From an uncultured archaeon (GTDB lineage Archaea; Micrarchaeota; Micrarchaeia; CABMEP01), in assembly GCA_902385155.1 (NCBI GenBank), contig CABMEP010000042.1, positions 1 to 37,050 of the forward strand: a stretch of DNA of 37,050 bases. The letters are read 5' to 3'. Positions 6,378-14,155 of this stretch are shown here, one piece after another; positions within the stretch are counted from its first letter, which is position 1, and the number at the start of each line of letters is the position of its first letter. A model generated the notes under the pieces. That model searched no databases, was not told where the DNA came from, and was given only the letters and a program-made list of their open reading frames with translations. Position numbers and translations under genes: made by a program.

Positions 6378-7070
6378 CTAGCAGAGCCCCTCTTCTTTGA
6401 GACTTACGTATCGGCCGTCTCCGATGATGATATGGTCCAGGAGTTCTATCCCCAACAGATCGCCCGCCTTGCTTAAGCGGGATGTCATCGTTATATCGAG
6501 CCCGCTCGGCGTCGGATCGCCGCTTGGATGATTGTGGACAAGGATTATCGCCGCCGCATTCTCTTCAATCGCGAGCTGGAACACCTCCCGCGGATGGACG
6601 CTGTTCGTGTTGAGGCCCCCGATCGCCACAGTGGCATGCTTTAGGACACGCGCCTTTGCATCCAGGCAGACGCATTTGAGCATCTCCCGCTTGGACCTGC
6701 GCATGATCGGCATCAACTGGCGGGCGATGTCCGCCGGGTTCGTAATGCTAAGCTTGGTCCGTGCGTCCGATCCGATGCTCGCGCGCCTTCCGAGTTCGAA
6801 GGCGGCAACGAGAGCGCTTGCCTTGGCATGGCTGACTCCAAATGTCTTCATCAGCTCGGACGGGGGAAGCGCGGAGAGCTTCGCCACGTCGTATCTGGCG
6901 AGCAGCCGGTTCGCGAGCGCGAGGACGCTCTCCTTCCGGCTTCCAGTTCCCAACAGGAGCGCGAGAAGTTCGGCGCTGCTCAGCCCCTCCGGACCAAGCC
7001 GCATGAGCCGCTCTCTCGGCCGTTCCATCGAAGGCAGATCCTTGAGTCTTACTTTGAGATTGCGGGGCAT
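6378..7070 (-). CDS. radC: RadC family protein (JAB/MPN metalloprotein)
   Basis: A 230-aa protein of normal RadC length. The N-terminal part has the UPF0758-type helical region with a helix-hairpin-helix-like segment (LMKTFGVSHAKASALVAA). The C-terminal JAB domain carries the metal motif HNHPSGDPTPSGLD (His179, His181, Asp192). RadC is common in bacteria and present in only some archaea. Its name comes from an old repair phenotype and its true role is unsettled; many members are associated with mobile elements. Here it is a lone gene with its own TATA (7100-7092), apparently leaderless, tail to tail with the regulator (gap 5 nt). Confidence 0.93.
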   Translation of the reverse strand: MPRNLKVRLKDLPSMERPRERLMRLGPEGLSSAELLALLLGTGSRKESVLALANRLLARYDVAKLSALPPSELMKTFGVSHAKASALVAAFELGRRASIGSDARTKLSITNPADIARQLMPIMRRSKREMLKCVCLDAKARVLKHATVAIGGLNTNSVHPREVFQLAIEENAAAIILVHNHPSGDPTPSGLDITMTSRLSKAGDLLGIELLDHIIIGDGRYVSLKEEGLC

Positions 7071-7091
7071 TCTTTAGGATCAAAATACTGC

Positions 7092-7100
7092 GGTTATAAC
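7092..7100 (-). promoter_or_regulatory. TATA element of radC
   Basis: The AT-rich GTTATAACC (minus strand) is centred about 26 nt before the radC ATG, predicting a leaderless transcript separate from the gat genes. Confidence 0.5.
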
Positions 7101-7127
7101 TGCTGTGGGGGTGGATTTCGTGTGATT

Positions 7128-8498
7128 TCACTTCTTCTCCTTTATCTTCTTGAGAACCAGTTCCCGCACCAGCTTGGAGTCCGCTCTTCCTTTCAGCAGC
7201 TTGATCGCGTTGCCGACGACGAAGTTCAGCGCCTTCTCGTTGCCTGCCTTGTAGTCGGCTATCGACTTCGGATTTCCCTCGACGACGGTGTCTATGATGC
7301 GGCCTATCTCCTTGGTGTCCTTGGTCATGAGCAGATCCATCTCGGTGGCTATGGTCTTCGGCGATTTCTTCTTCTCGAACAGCGCGATCAGCGTCTGCTC
7401 CATTCCTTTGTCGCTGACCTCTCCGGCCTCGAACATGCCGAACAGCTCGCTGAGCCATTCCTCCTTCAGTCCGGATCTCTTCAGCGTGAGCTCCCTGTAG
7501 TTCAGCTGCTTCTTCAGCGGCCCGCGGATCCATAGCGCGATCTTCTGCGGTATGGCCCTCTTCGCCATCCTCTCGAAGAGGTTCGCGATCTCCACCTCGG
7601 CGACGAGTATCCATGCGTCTTCCGGCCTGATGCCGAAGTCCTTGCTCAGCCTCGCGGCCTTCGCCCTCGGCAGCTCGGGCATCTTCCTGCCCAGCTCGGC
7701 CACGTGGGCCCGGTTGACGGATATCGGGGGCACGTCCGGATCCGGCAGGTACCTGTAATCCTCCTCGGTCTCCTTCTTCCTGAGCGTGGTCGTGCTGTTC
7801 GACGCCTCCTCGAAATGCCGCGTCTCCATGATGACTTTTCCTCCGCGCCTGACGACGTTCTGCTGGCGGATTATCTCGTAAGCGAGCGCAGCGACCACTC
7901 CGCTGAATGAGTTGATGTTCTTGACTTCGACGCGTGTGCCTCCGTCTATGCTGACATTGGCGTCAGCCCTCATGCTTCCGGGCTCGTCCCTCGCGACGTC
8001 GAGGTATCCGAGTATCGCGGAGAGCTCGTCCAGGAACTCTCTCGCATCCTCCGGCGACCTCATGTCCGGTTCCGTGACAATCTCGATGAGCGGGATCCCC
8101 GCCCTGTTGTAGTCCACCGTGCCTTCCCTCAGCTCGTAACGGCCGGGATCCTCCTCGATATGCACTTCGCGGATGCGTATCGTTCCGAGGTTGCCTTCCG
8201 CTCCGATCGGCTTGGACGTCCTCTGGTATCCGGACGGGTTGTCCGGGTAGAGGTAATGTTTCCTCTGCATGATGCTGGAGTCCCTGATCCTGCAATTGAG
8301 CGCGAGCGCTATCTTCAGCAGGTTGTCCAGCGCCGTCTTGTTCAGTCCGAACGGCTTGGAACCGGGCTGCGCTGCGCACGTCGGACACAGGTTCTCGTTT
8401 GGCTCGACGTCCCTGTAGTTGGTCGGGCAACTGCAGAATATCTTGCTCTTGGTCTTCAGCTGCACGTGGATCTCCAATCCGATTATGACGTTCACCAT
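7128..8498 (-). CDS. gatB: Asp/Glu-tRNA amidotransferase subunit B
   Basis: 456 aa from the ATG at 8498 (MVNVIIGLEIHVQLKTKSK), which is the family N-terminus; the ORF-track start at 8576 adds 26 residues that overlap gatA. GatB binds misacylated tRNA and carries the kinase site that activates Glu-tRNA(Gln) or Asp-tRNA(Asn). Visible are the zinc-type Cys sets (CSC and CPTC, about residues 22-43), the cradle motif HIEEDPGRYELREG, EVKNINSF, and the C-terminal YqeY-like helical tail ending in KKIKEK. It forms GatCAB with the two genes just upstream. No archaeal GatD/GatE pair is in the window, so its tRNA substrate cannot be settled here. Confidence 0.95.
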   Translation of the reverse strand: MVNVIIGLEIHVQLKTKSKIFCSCPTNYRDVEPNENLCPTCAAQPGSKPFGLNKTALDNLLKIALALNCRIRDSSIMQRKHYLYPDNPSGYQRTSKPIGAEGNLGTIRIREVHIEEDPGRYELREGTVDYNRAGIPLIEIVTEPDMRSPEDAREFLDELSAILGYLDVARDEPGSMRADANVSIDGGTRVEVKNINSFSGVVAALAYEIIRQQNVVRRGGKVIMETRHFEEASNSTTTLRKKETEEDYRYLPDPDVPPISVNRAHVAELGRKMPELPRAKAARLSKDFGIRPEDAWILVAEVEIANLFERMAKRAIPQKIALWIRGPLKKQLNYRELTLKRSGLKEEWLSELFGMFEAGEVSDKGMEQTLIALFEKKKSPKTIATEMDLLMTKDTKEIGRIIDTVVEGNPKSIADYKAGNEKALNFVVGNAIKLLKGRADSKLVRELVLKKIKEKK

Positions 8499-8514
8499 GA
8501 GTATCACAATTGAT

Positions 8515-9873
8515 TCAGCCAATGCCGAACAGCACATCATCCTCGAAGTGCCGGCCGTAGAACTGTATCGCGCCATCCTTGAAGTCGGATGACAGCGGCT
8601 CGACTATCGCCGGGGTCCCTGTCAGGTTGGCCGCTATGGTCAGCATGTCTGCCGCGTACATCTCCAGCGGGGTCATCTTCTCCCCGAATTTCCATGGGCC
8701 GGTAGGCATGGCTGGCCCGGCGAGCACATCGACATCCTTCATGACGGACGCGAACTCCTCCTTCATGACCTCGCGCGCCTTCAGCGCCTGCGAGTACCAC
8801 GCGTCCTTGAATTCCTTCATGGTGATGTACGTTCCGATCATGATCCTGCGCTTGATTTCCTTCCCGAGGGCGGCGTCTCTCGCCTTGGAGAAGGAGGAAT
8901 ATAGCTCCTCGTTCCTGTCGCCCGTGAATCCGTATCTCAGCCCGTCGTACTTGTTCATGGCGGACGAGAATTCCGCCGCCATGGTGAGCTGGTAAATTGG
9001 AACGGTATATTTCAGCGTCGGGATGGAGACCTCGCGTACCTCGTAATGTTTCTCAAGCTCTTTGACCTTCTTCTTCACTCCCGCCGCGATGTGCTTGTCC
9101 ACGCCTTCGAAGAACTCCTTCGGAACTCCGATGACTTTGGCTTCGGCCGGCTTCTTCCTCAGCATCGCGTCCGCTAGTTGCGTGGTCTGGTCGCGCGGAT
9201 CAGTTCCTCTGATCGCGTCAAAGACGCGCTTCATCACGGCCTTGTCCTTGGATATTACTCCGATCTGGTCCAGCGACATGGCGAGATCTGATAATCCGTA
9301 CCTTGATATCGCCCCGTAAGTGGGCTTGAATCCGAATGCGTTGCAGAATGCGGCCGGGCATCTTACCGATCCGCCCGTGTCGCTCCCGAGCGCCGCGTCG
9401 CACATGCCCGCGGCGACAGACGCGCCGCTTCCCGCGGACGATCCGCCTGGGACGCGCTCAAGGTCCAATGGGTTCTTCGTCCTCTGGAGAGTGCTATAAG
9501 TGCCGTCAACTCCGCACGCGAACTCGTCCAGGTTGACCGAGCCGACGATTATCGCGTCCGCGGCGATCAGCTTCTCGACGACCGCGGCGTTGTAGACCGC
9601 GCGGTGGGTCTCCAGCATCTTGGATGAGCACGTGAGCCTCTTGCCTTTCACCGCGATGTTGTTCTTCACGGCTACGACAAGTCCCGCGAGAGGGCCGGCC
9701 TTCCCTTCCCTGATGCGGTTGTCCACCGCTTTCGCCCTCTTCAGGGCATCCTCGCGGTAGACCTCTATGAATGCCTTGACCTCTTTGTCCCACTTGTCCA
9801 CGGCGCTCAGTTTCCTGTGGAGGTTCTCCTCCGCGGAGACTATCGGCTGGTGGGTCGGATTCTTCATGATCAT
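8515..9873 (-). CDS. gatA: Asp/Glu-tRNA amidotransferase subunit A (amidase)
   Basis: 452 aa. The start is the ATG at 9873, which shares one base with the gatC stop (TGATG); the long ORF-track start at 10194 runs through gatC in another frame. GatA hydrolyses glutamine and supplies ammonia to GatB. The amidase Ser-cisSer-Lys triad is complete: Lys70 in VAVKNNIAVKG, Ser145 in PGGSSAGSG and Ser169 in GSDTGGSVR. The length is slightly short of the bacterial norm of about 485. The gene is translationally coupled to gatC and followed by gatB after 16 nt. Confidence 0.96.
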   Translation of the reverse strand: MIMKNPTHQPIVSAEENLHRKLSAVDKWDKEVKAFIEVYREDALKRAKAVDNRIREGKAGPLAGLVVAVKNNIAVKGKRLTCSSKMLETHRAVYNAAVVEKLIAADAIIVGSVNLDEFACGVDGTYSTLQRTKNPLDLERVPGGSSAGSGASVAAGMCDAALGSDTGGSVRCPAAFCNAFGFKPTYGAISRYGLSDLAMSLDQIGVISKDKAVMKRVFDAIRGTDPRDQTTQLADAMLRKKPAEAKVIGVPKEFFEGVDKHIAAGVKKKVKELEKHYEVREVSIPTLKYTVPIYQLTMAAEFSSAMNKYDGLRYGFTGDRNEELYSSFSKARDAALGKEIKRRIMIGTYITMKEFKDAWYSQALKAREVMKEEFASVMKDVDVLAGPAMPTGPWKFGEKMTPLEMYAADMLTIAANLTGTPAIVEPLSSDFKDGAIQFYGRHFEDDVLFGIG

Positions 9874-10169
9874 CACTTGATCGACTTCGGGGCCGTGAGA
9901 TACCTGCCGTCCCTCTTGGTGAACTCGTTTCGTATGGCTTCGGCCTGCTCCGGATCGCACGCCACGACGCTGTCGTCGCGCATGGCGTTCTTCAGGTCGT
10001 GCATGTAGTGCGATTCCTTCGCATGGCCGGGCTTGGACGGCTTGATGTCCTGCACCGACTTGAAGTGGCCGAGCAGTTCGTCCATCTCGGACGTGAGCTG
10101 CTCCAGCTCGTCCTCCGTCAAGTGGAGCCTCGCCACTTCGGAAATCTTCCTCACAGTCTCGATGTCCAT
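9873..10169 (-). CDS. gatC: Asp/Glu-tRNA amidotransferase subunit C
   Basis: 98 aa from the ATG at 10169, which has a GGAG ribosome binding site about 8 nt upstream; the ORF track uses a GTG three codons earlier. GatC is the small belt protein that wraps GatA and GatB. The family pattern is present: MDIETVRKISEVARLHLTEDELEQL, then a helix with FKSVQDIKP, then the extended C-terminal part ending RYLTAPKSIK. Gene order gatC-gatA-gatB with overlapping stops and starts supports stoichiometric production of one complex. Confidence 0.93.
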   Translation of the reverse strand: MDIETVRKISEVARLHLTEDELEQLTSEMDELLGHFKSVQDIKPSKPGHAKESHYMHDLKNAMRDDSVVACDPEQAEAIRNEFTKRDGRYLTAPKSIK

Positions 10170-10218
10170 GCGTTTCACTCCGCGATGATCGCAAAAAGCC
10201 CGCCCGCGATTCGGAAAA

Positions 10219-11583
10219 TCAAGGGACGTTTCTCTTCTTCAGGTAGGCGAAAAGGAACTCCGGATACCTCTTTGCGATGTCTGATACAGTAAGCATCTTC
10301 GATGTTTTAATTACTTTCTTGACGTCTGGCGGGACGCCGTACGCCGCCGGCCTGGCGAGCACGTCCTTCACCACCTTGTCGGCGGTGCTGAACTTCCTCT
10401 TCCCGACAGCGAGTATGCGGTCGTTCTCGAACCATATGGGCTCCGTGACGTCGTGCTCCCTGATGAACGTCTCCACGTCCTCTTCGCACCAGAGCGGCGG
10501 GCCCACGATCTTCCTCATCTCAGGGAGGTGATGCACGGACAGCTCGAACATGATCATGCACTTGCCGTTGGCGCAGACATCGGAGTCGAACACCTCGAAT
10601 CCGTTGTCCCTGAGGCGCTCGGCGGTCTTCGCGGCGAACTTGTAGAGCTGCGGCCAGAGGATGTCCTCCACGAGGTCCTTCGGCCTCGCGAACTCCACCC
10701 CGAATACCATGGAGTCCCTCATCTTCAGCTGCTTCGCCATCCACTTGGCGTCGAACTTCGCCCGGTCCGGGAAGAACGCCCTGATTCCCGGCTTTCTTAG
10801 GAACATCTTGGCGGAGTGCATGAGCATCGATATCGATGTCTTGGAGACCGCGGCGGCCACGTTTCTGTCCGGGTCGACCGGATCGATGAATACCATCGCT
10901 GCGTCCTTGAACCTGCCCTTTGTCTCCTCGCTCTCCGGTCCCGTCAGGTTGAATACCGGCACTCCGCGCCATCTCGTCGCTTCGTCGAGCAGCTCGGTGA
11001 ACGACCCGTGCCTCAGTATGAGCAGCTCGCACATGTATCCGCTGAATCCCCTGATCTTCCCTTCGGCGCCGTACACCCCGATCGCCTTCATGAATCTCTT
11101 CAGCAGCCGGACGTCGTCCCTCTGGGCGTCGGTAATCCTGCTGTTCACGTACTTGGTGTGAAGCGGCGAGCGGTCCACCGAAGTCATCCGCTCGGAGATG
11201 TCCTCTATCTTGTAGGAGGGGACGATGTCTACCTCGCTGCCCTCCACCCATACGCGCAGGTAAGGGTGCTCGGCGTACGCCACCTCGTGCCTGTGGCCTT
11301 TCGCGAACTCCTTCGCGTATTTCATGCCGAGGGTCATGAGATCCTTGACGGAATAGTTCTTGGAGAAAAGCATGAAGATGTCGAAGTCCCTGTCGCCGCG
11401 GAGGTTCGTTCCCTTGGCGGTCGAGCCGGCGAGCTCTATCCTGACGTCCTCCGGGGTGATCTTGTCCAGCTTGGCGACGATCTTGCCGATGAATATCCTT
11501 TCCTTCGCCGTCTCGTTCGCTGAGGGCTTGACCTCCTTCAGGACGGCGTCGAAAACCTTCTGGTAGTTCCTTCCGGTTATCAT
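10219..11583 (-). CDS. cca: CCA-adding tRNA nucleotidyltransferase, archaeal class I
   Basis: 454 aa, normal for archaeal CCA enzymes. It adds or repairs the 3' CCA of tRNA, and neither tRNA gene in this window encodes CCA. The nucleotidyltransferase motif is GSTAKGTNLRGDRDFDIF (residues 53-70, with metal ligands Asp66 and Asp68), with the third acidic ligand in EGSEVDIVPSY. The helical central domain and the archaeal tail domain follow. It precedes gatC by about 50 nt and follows the membrane protein gene by 40 nt on the same strand, so one operon is likely. Confidence 0.95.
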   Translation of the reverse strand: MITGRNYQKVFDAVLKEVKPSANETAKERIFIGKIVAKLDKITPEDVRIELAGSTAKGTNLRGDRDFDIFMLFSKNYSVKDLMTLGMKYAKEFAKGHRHEVAYAEHPYLRVWVEGSEVDIVPSYKIEDISERMTSVDRSPLHTKYVNSRITDAQRDDVRLLKRFMKAIGVYGAEGKIRGFSGYMCELLILRHGSFTELLDEATRWRGVPVFNLTGPESEETKGRFKDAAMVFIDPVDPDRNVAAAVSKTSISMLMHSAKMFLRKPGIRAFFPDRAKFDAKWMAKQLKMRDSMVFGVEFARPKDLVEDILWPQLYKFAAKTAERLRDNGFEVFDSDVCANGKCMIMFELSVHHLPEMRKIVGPPLWCEEDVETFIREHDVTEPIWFENDRILAVGKRKFSTADKVVKDVLARPAAYGVPPDVKKVIKTSKMLTVSDIAKRYPEFLFAYLKKRNVP

Positions 11584-11623
11584 TGGCTCACTTCAGGTCA
11601 GCGTAGATGAGATCTGTCACGGA

Positions 11624-12325
11624 TCATCTTGAAAGCTTCTCCAGCCTCGACGTCACGTTCTCGAGATATGAGTTACAGATGTCGGATGCCGCCACCTTCA
11701 TGATCATCTGGCCTGTGCCCGGCAGCGTGTACGAGAGCGAGAGATTCCTGTCATCCGACAGCTCGCTCGTGTTGACTGTCACCGTGCCGAACACGGTCAG
11801 GGTGCCGTTCCATGGGATTCCGATCGGGTAGTTGTATCCTGGCAGTATCACGTTGATCGTGCCGCTGCCTTCTATCTCCTGCGGCGGGACGGGCAGGCTG
11901 AACGGGGAGATCGTCTCCTTCAGCGGGACTGATGACTCTATGGTGTGCGACGCGTCCAGGCTGGTGCTCAGTTCCAGGTCCGATTGGCTGAAGCTGCGGA
12001 GGTCCGCCGCTATGGACTTCAGGTCGCTCTTCATGGATGCGATGGAGCCCATCGTCAATATGCCGATGATTATCGCTATGATCGAAAGTATGCCGACGCC
12101 TATGATGAGCGCCCCTTGCCTTCCGTTGGCGAGCTGTATCGGCGGCGCGACCGGCTTGAGGACCTCCCCCCTCCTCTGCTCGTCGCGCTTGGCCGCCTCC
12201 CCGGGATTCTGCTCCATGCGCCTTTCCTCGCGCATGCGCTCCGGGGGGAGTATGACGACCCCTCTTCCAAGCTCCACCTCTTTCTTGCGCGGAGCGCTGG
12301 GTGTCATCTCTTCATCGTTCGCCAT
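11624..12325 (-). CDS. Single-pass membrane protein of unknown function
   Basis: 233 aa from the ATG at 12325 (MANDEEMTPSAPRKK). A TATA centred about 26 nt upstream makes this a leaderless start and argues against the longer ORF-track start at 12373. The first 80 residues are charged, probably cytoplasmic and disordered (MREERRMEQNPGEAAKRDEQ). One membrane helix follows (about residues 87-109, GALIIGVGILSIIAIIIGIL). Outside comes a short helix and a beta-rich domain with sequons. No family is recognised. It may be the first gene of an operon with cca and gatCAB, which would place it with translation genes by position only. Confidence 0.75.
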   Translation of the reverse strand: MANDEEMTPSAPRKKEVELGRGVVILPPERMREERRMEQNPGEAAKRDEQRRGEVLKPVAPPIQLANGRQGALIIGVGILSIIAIIIGILTMGSIASMKSDLKSIAADLRSFSQSDLELSTSLDASHTIESSVPLKETISPFSLPVPPQEIEGSGTINVILPGYNYPIGIPWNGTLTVFGTVTVNTSELSDDRNLSLSYTLPGTGQMIMKVAASDICNSYLENVTSRLEKLSR

Positions 12326-12347
12326 ATGCCGGTCTTGGCGAAACATC

Positions 12348-12354
12348 TTTAAAA
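12348..12354. promoter_or_regulatory. Shared bidirectional TATA element
   Basis: TTTAAAA sits alone between two divergent starts, centred about 26 nt from the minus-strand ATG (12325) and about 23 nt from the plus-strand ATG (12374). Both spacings suit leaderless transcription, so a single near-symmetric TATA may serve both genes. Confidence 0.55.
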
Positions 12355-12373
12355 TGCTTCTCGATATGTCCAC

Positions 12374-12781
12374 ATGGCATTTCCTCTCATCTCATGGATA
12401 CGCAAGAATGCCCTGCTTTCCTGCGCGATAGCCGTGGCGATCGTAGGACTGATAGTCCTGGCGCTCGGAGCGAGGGCAGTCCAGCCCGCCCCGACTTCGA
12501 TCGCGAACCTGTCGTCCGTCAAGGAGGGCGAGTTCGTGTCCTTCCTGGGGTTGGTGCAGTCGATCAGCCCGCGCGACCACAACTACAACGTCATGGTCTG
12601 CGACTCCAACTTCAGCACGAACTGCGCGCAGGTGCTCATGGCGAATTCGGTCATACCTCCGATGCTCCTTCCTGGCGACTACGTGACCGTCCGAGGGTGC
12701 CTAAAGACGTACTTGGGCCACCAGTTCGTGGTGCCGAGCCAGTCGTCCGATGTCACGATAGTGAACCTGCCCTCGCGATGA
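12374..12781 (+). CDS. Membrane-anchored OB-fold-like protein
   Basis: 135 aa. An N-terminal membrane helix (about residues 13-33, ALLSCAIAVAIVGLIVLAL) is followed by a domain with the rhythm of an OB-fold: SSVKEGEFVSFLGLVQSI, NYNVMVCD, then MLLPGDYVTVRGCLKTYLGHQFVV. This arrangement is seen in small archaeal OB-fold proteins annotated as tRNA/helicase-type nucleic-acid binding, but with an outside-facing domain the ligand is unclear. The Cys residues could form disulfides outside the cell. It is divergent from the preceding membrane protein, shares its TATA element, and is followed by the TctA-family gene 54 nt downstream. Confidence 0.65.
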   Translation: MAFPLISWIRKNALLSCAIAVAIVGLIVLALGARAVQPAPTSIANLSSVKEGEFVSFLGLVQSISPRDHNYNVMVCDSNFSTNCAQVLMANSVIPPMLLPGDYVTVRGCLKTYLGHQFVVPSQSSDVTIVNLPSR

Positions 12782-12835
12782 ATTCGCGCCTTTCGCGATT
12801 ATCCCTCGTTCCACGCCAGTCCCTGATGTGATGGA

Positions 12836-14023
12836 ATGCTGATACCCCTCTTGGTCGGCATACTGCTCGGCATCGTCGCAGGCCTGCTGCCGGGCGTGCA
12901 TCCGAACGCCATCTCCTATCTTCTCGGTTACATGCCGGCCGATGCGATGGACCTCTCGATCGCGATCATCGCCTCCGCTGCCGCCAACAACATACTGTCG
13001 CTGATCCCGGCGATATTCCTGTTCGTCCCTGACACAGAGACGGTACTTTCCGTCCTTCCAGGCCATAACATGGTGCAGCTGGGATTGGGCAGGAAGGCGA
13101 TAGTGGTCTGCGGCTGGGCCGCCCTCCTTTCGCTGCTCTTCCTGTTGATCATACTCCCCGTGTCGTTCGCCGCGCTGCCTTCGGCATACTCCGCGATCAG
13201 GCCTGTCCTAGGACCTCTGCTCGCAGCGCTCGCGCTCTTTTTCCTATTCGAGGAGCGATCGAAAGGGATCGGCGGCCTCGCGAAAGGGGCGTTCGTGTTC
13301 CTGCTGGCCGGGGCGCTGGGCGTCGTGGTACTGGATTCTCCCCTGCTGGCCGAGCCGCTGTTCCCCGCCTTCACGGGATTCTTCGCGTTCAGCAGCCTCC
13401 TGCTGTCCTCAGGGAACGCATCGATACCGAAACAGGAGAGCTGGCCTTCCGCAGTCCCCGATAAAATGAGGGCGCTGGCGACGGTCGTCCTCTTCGGCTC
13501 ACTGCTCGGCGTCGCCGCGGACCTGCTTCCTGCCCTCGGCTCGCCCGCCCAGCTCGCGACGTTCGGCTCCCCCCTGATGGCGGGCAGCCCGTCCATGTTC
13601 CTCGCCCTCACCACCTCGATCACGGTGGGGCATTCGGCGAACTCCCTCGTCGCGCTGCAGACGATAGGGAAAGGCAGGATAGGCGCGACCGCGATGGTCA
13701 ACGACCTCATCGGCCAGCCGAGCACCGGCACCACCCTCGTGCTGCTCGCGGCGTTCTTCATCGCGACCGCGGTCTCCATCGCGCTGCTGTTCGTCCTGTC
13801 GGACCTGTTCATCAGGTTCATCGGGAAAGTCGATCTCAGGAAAGTGAATGTCCTGCTGTTCATCTACCTGCTCGCGGCCGTGCTGTACACGGGAGGGGTC
13901 GCAGGAATCCTTGTCGCCGCGACCGCAACGGCGATGGGAACGCTCCCCCCTCTCCTTGGCGTCAGGCGCACGCATCTGATGGGTTTCCTGATCGTGCCCA
14001 CGATCTTGGTCCTGATCGTTTAA
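12836..14023 (+). CDS. TctA-family integral membrane transporter
   Basis: 395 aa with roughly ten hydrophobic segments. The N-terminus GIVAGLLPGVHPNAISYLLG and the internal repeat around TSITVGHSANSLVALQTIGKGRIGA match the TctA/DUF112 family, in which a GxxPGxxP-type motif occurs in two inverted halves. Bacterial TctA is the large subunit of the tripartite tricarboxylate transporter. The archaeal branch (COG1784, from memory) stands alone without TctB or TctC, as here, and its substrate is unknown. No TATA is visible in the 54-nt gap, so it is probably co-transcribed with the upstream OB-fold-like gene. Confidence 0.8.
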   Translation: MLIPLLVGILLGIVAGLLPGVHPNAISYLLGYMPADAMDLSIAIIASAAANNILSLIPAIFLFVPDTETVLSVLPGHNMVQLGLGRKAIVVCGWAALLSLLFLLIILPVSFAALPSAYSAIRPVLGPLLAALALFFLFEERSKGIGGLAKGAFVFLLAGALGVVVLDSPLLAEPLFPAFTGFFAFSSLLLSSGNASIPKQESWPSAVPDKMRALATVVLFGSLLGVAADLLPALGSPAQLATFGSPLMAGSPSMFLALTTSITVGHSANSLVALQTIGKGRIGATAMVNDLIGQPSTGTTLVLLAAFFIATAVSIALLFVLSDLFIRFIGKVDLRKVNVLLFIYLLAAVLYTGGVAGILVAATATAMGTLPPLLGVRRTHLMGFLIVPTILVLIV

Positions 14024-14034
14024 AACTAATGGTA

Positions 14035-14081
14035 AACAGCGCAAATCTCATGACTTTAGTCATGAGATGAATTGCGCTGTT
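14035..14081 (+). repeat. Long hairpin, probable left end of the tnpB element
   Basis: AACAGCGCAA (14035-14044) pairs with TTGCGCTGTT (14072-14081), and inside it ATCTCATGAC (14045-14054) pairs with GTCATGAGAT (14059-14068) around a TTTA loop, with a 3-nt bulge. Subterminal hairpins mark the ends of IS200/IS605 elements. Its position 12 nt after the TctA stop also allows a role as a transcription barrier. Confidence 0.6.
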
Positions 14082-14125
14082 CAGAACCTCCGACGTTAAA
14101 TCACCCGAAATCTACTTTGGACGCG

Positions 14126-14133
14126 TTTATATA
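14126..14133 (+). promoter_or_regulatory. TATA box of tnpB
   Basis: TTTATATA is centred about 27 nt before the tnpB ATG, predicting a leaderless transcript that starts inside the element. Confidence 0.6.
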
Positions 14134-14155
14134 GGCCTATTTTCGACGTAAGGAT

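Noticed and set aside
9874-10194. Long N-terminal extension of GatA in the ORF track
   Set aside because: The extension is gatC in another frame; the real gatA start overlaps the gatC stop.
14035-14081. Hairpin read as an intrinsic terminator of the TctA-family gene
   Set aside because: Archaeal terminators are mainly T-tracts and none follows this stem; its position before tnpB fits an element end better, though a barrier role is not excluded.
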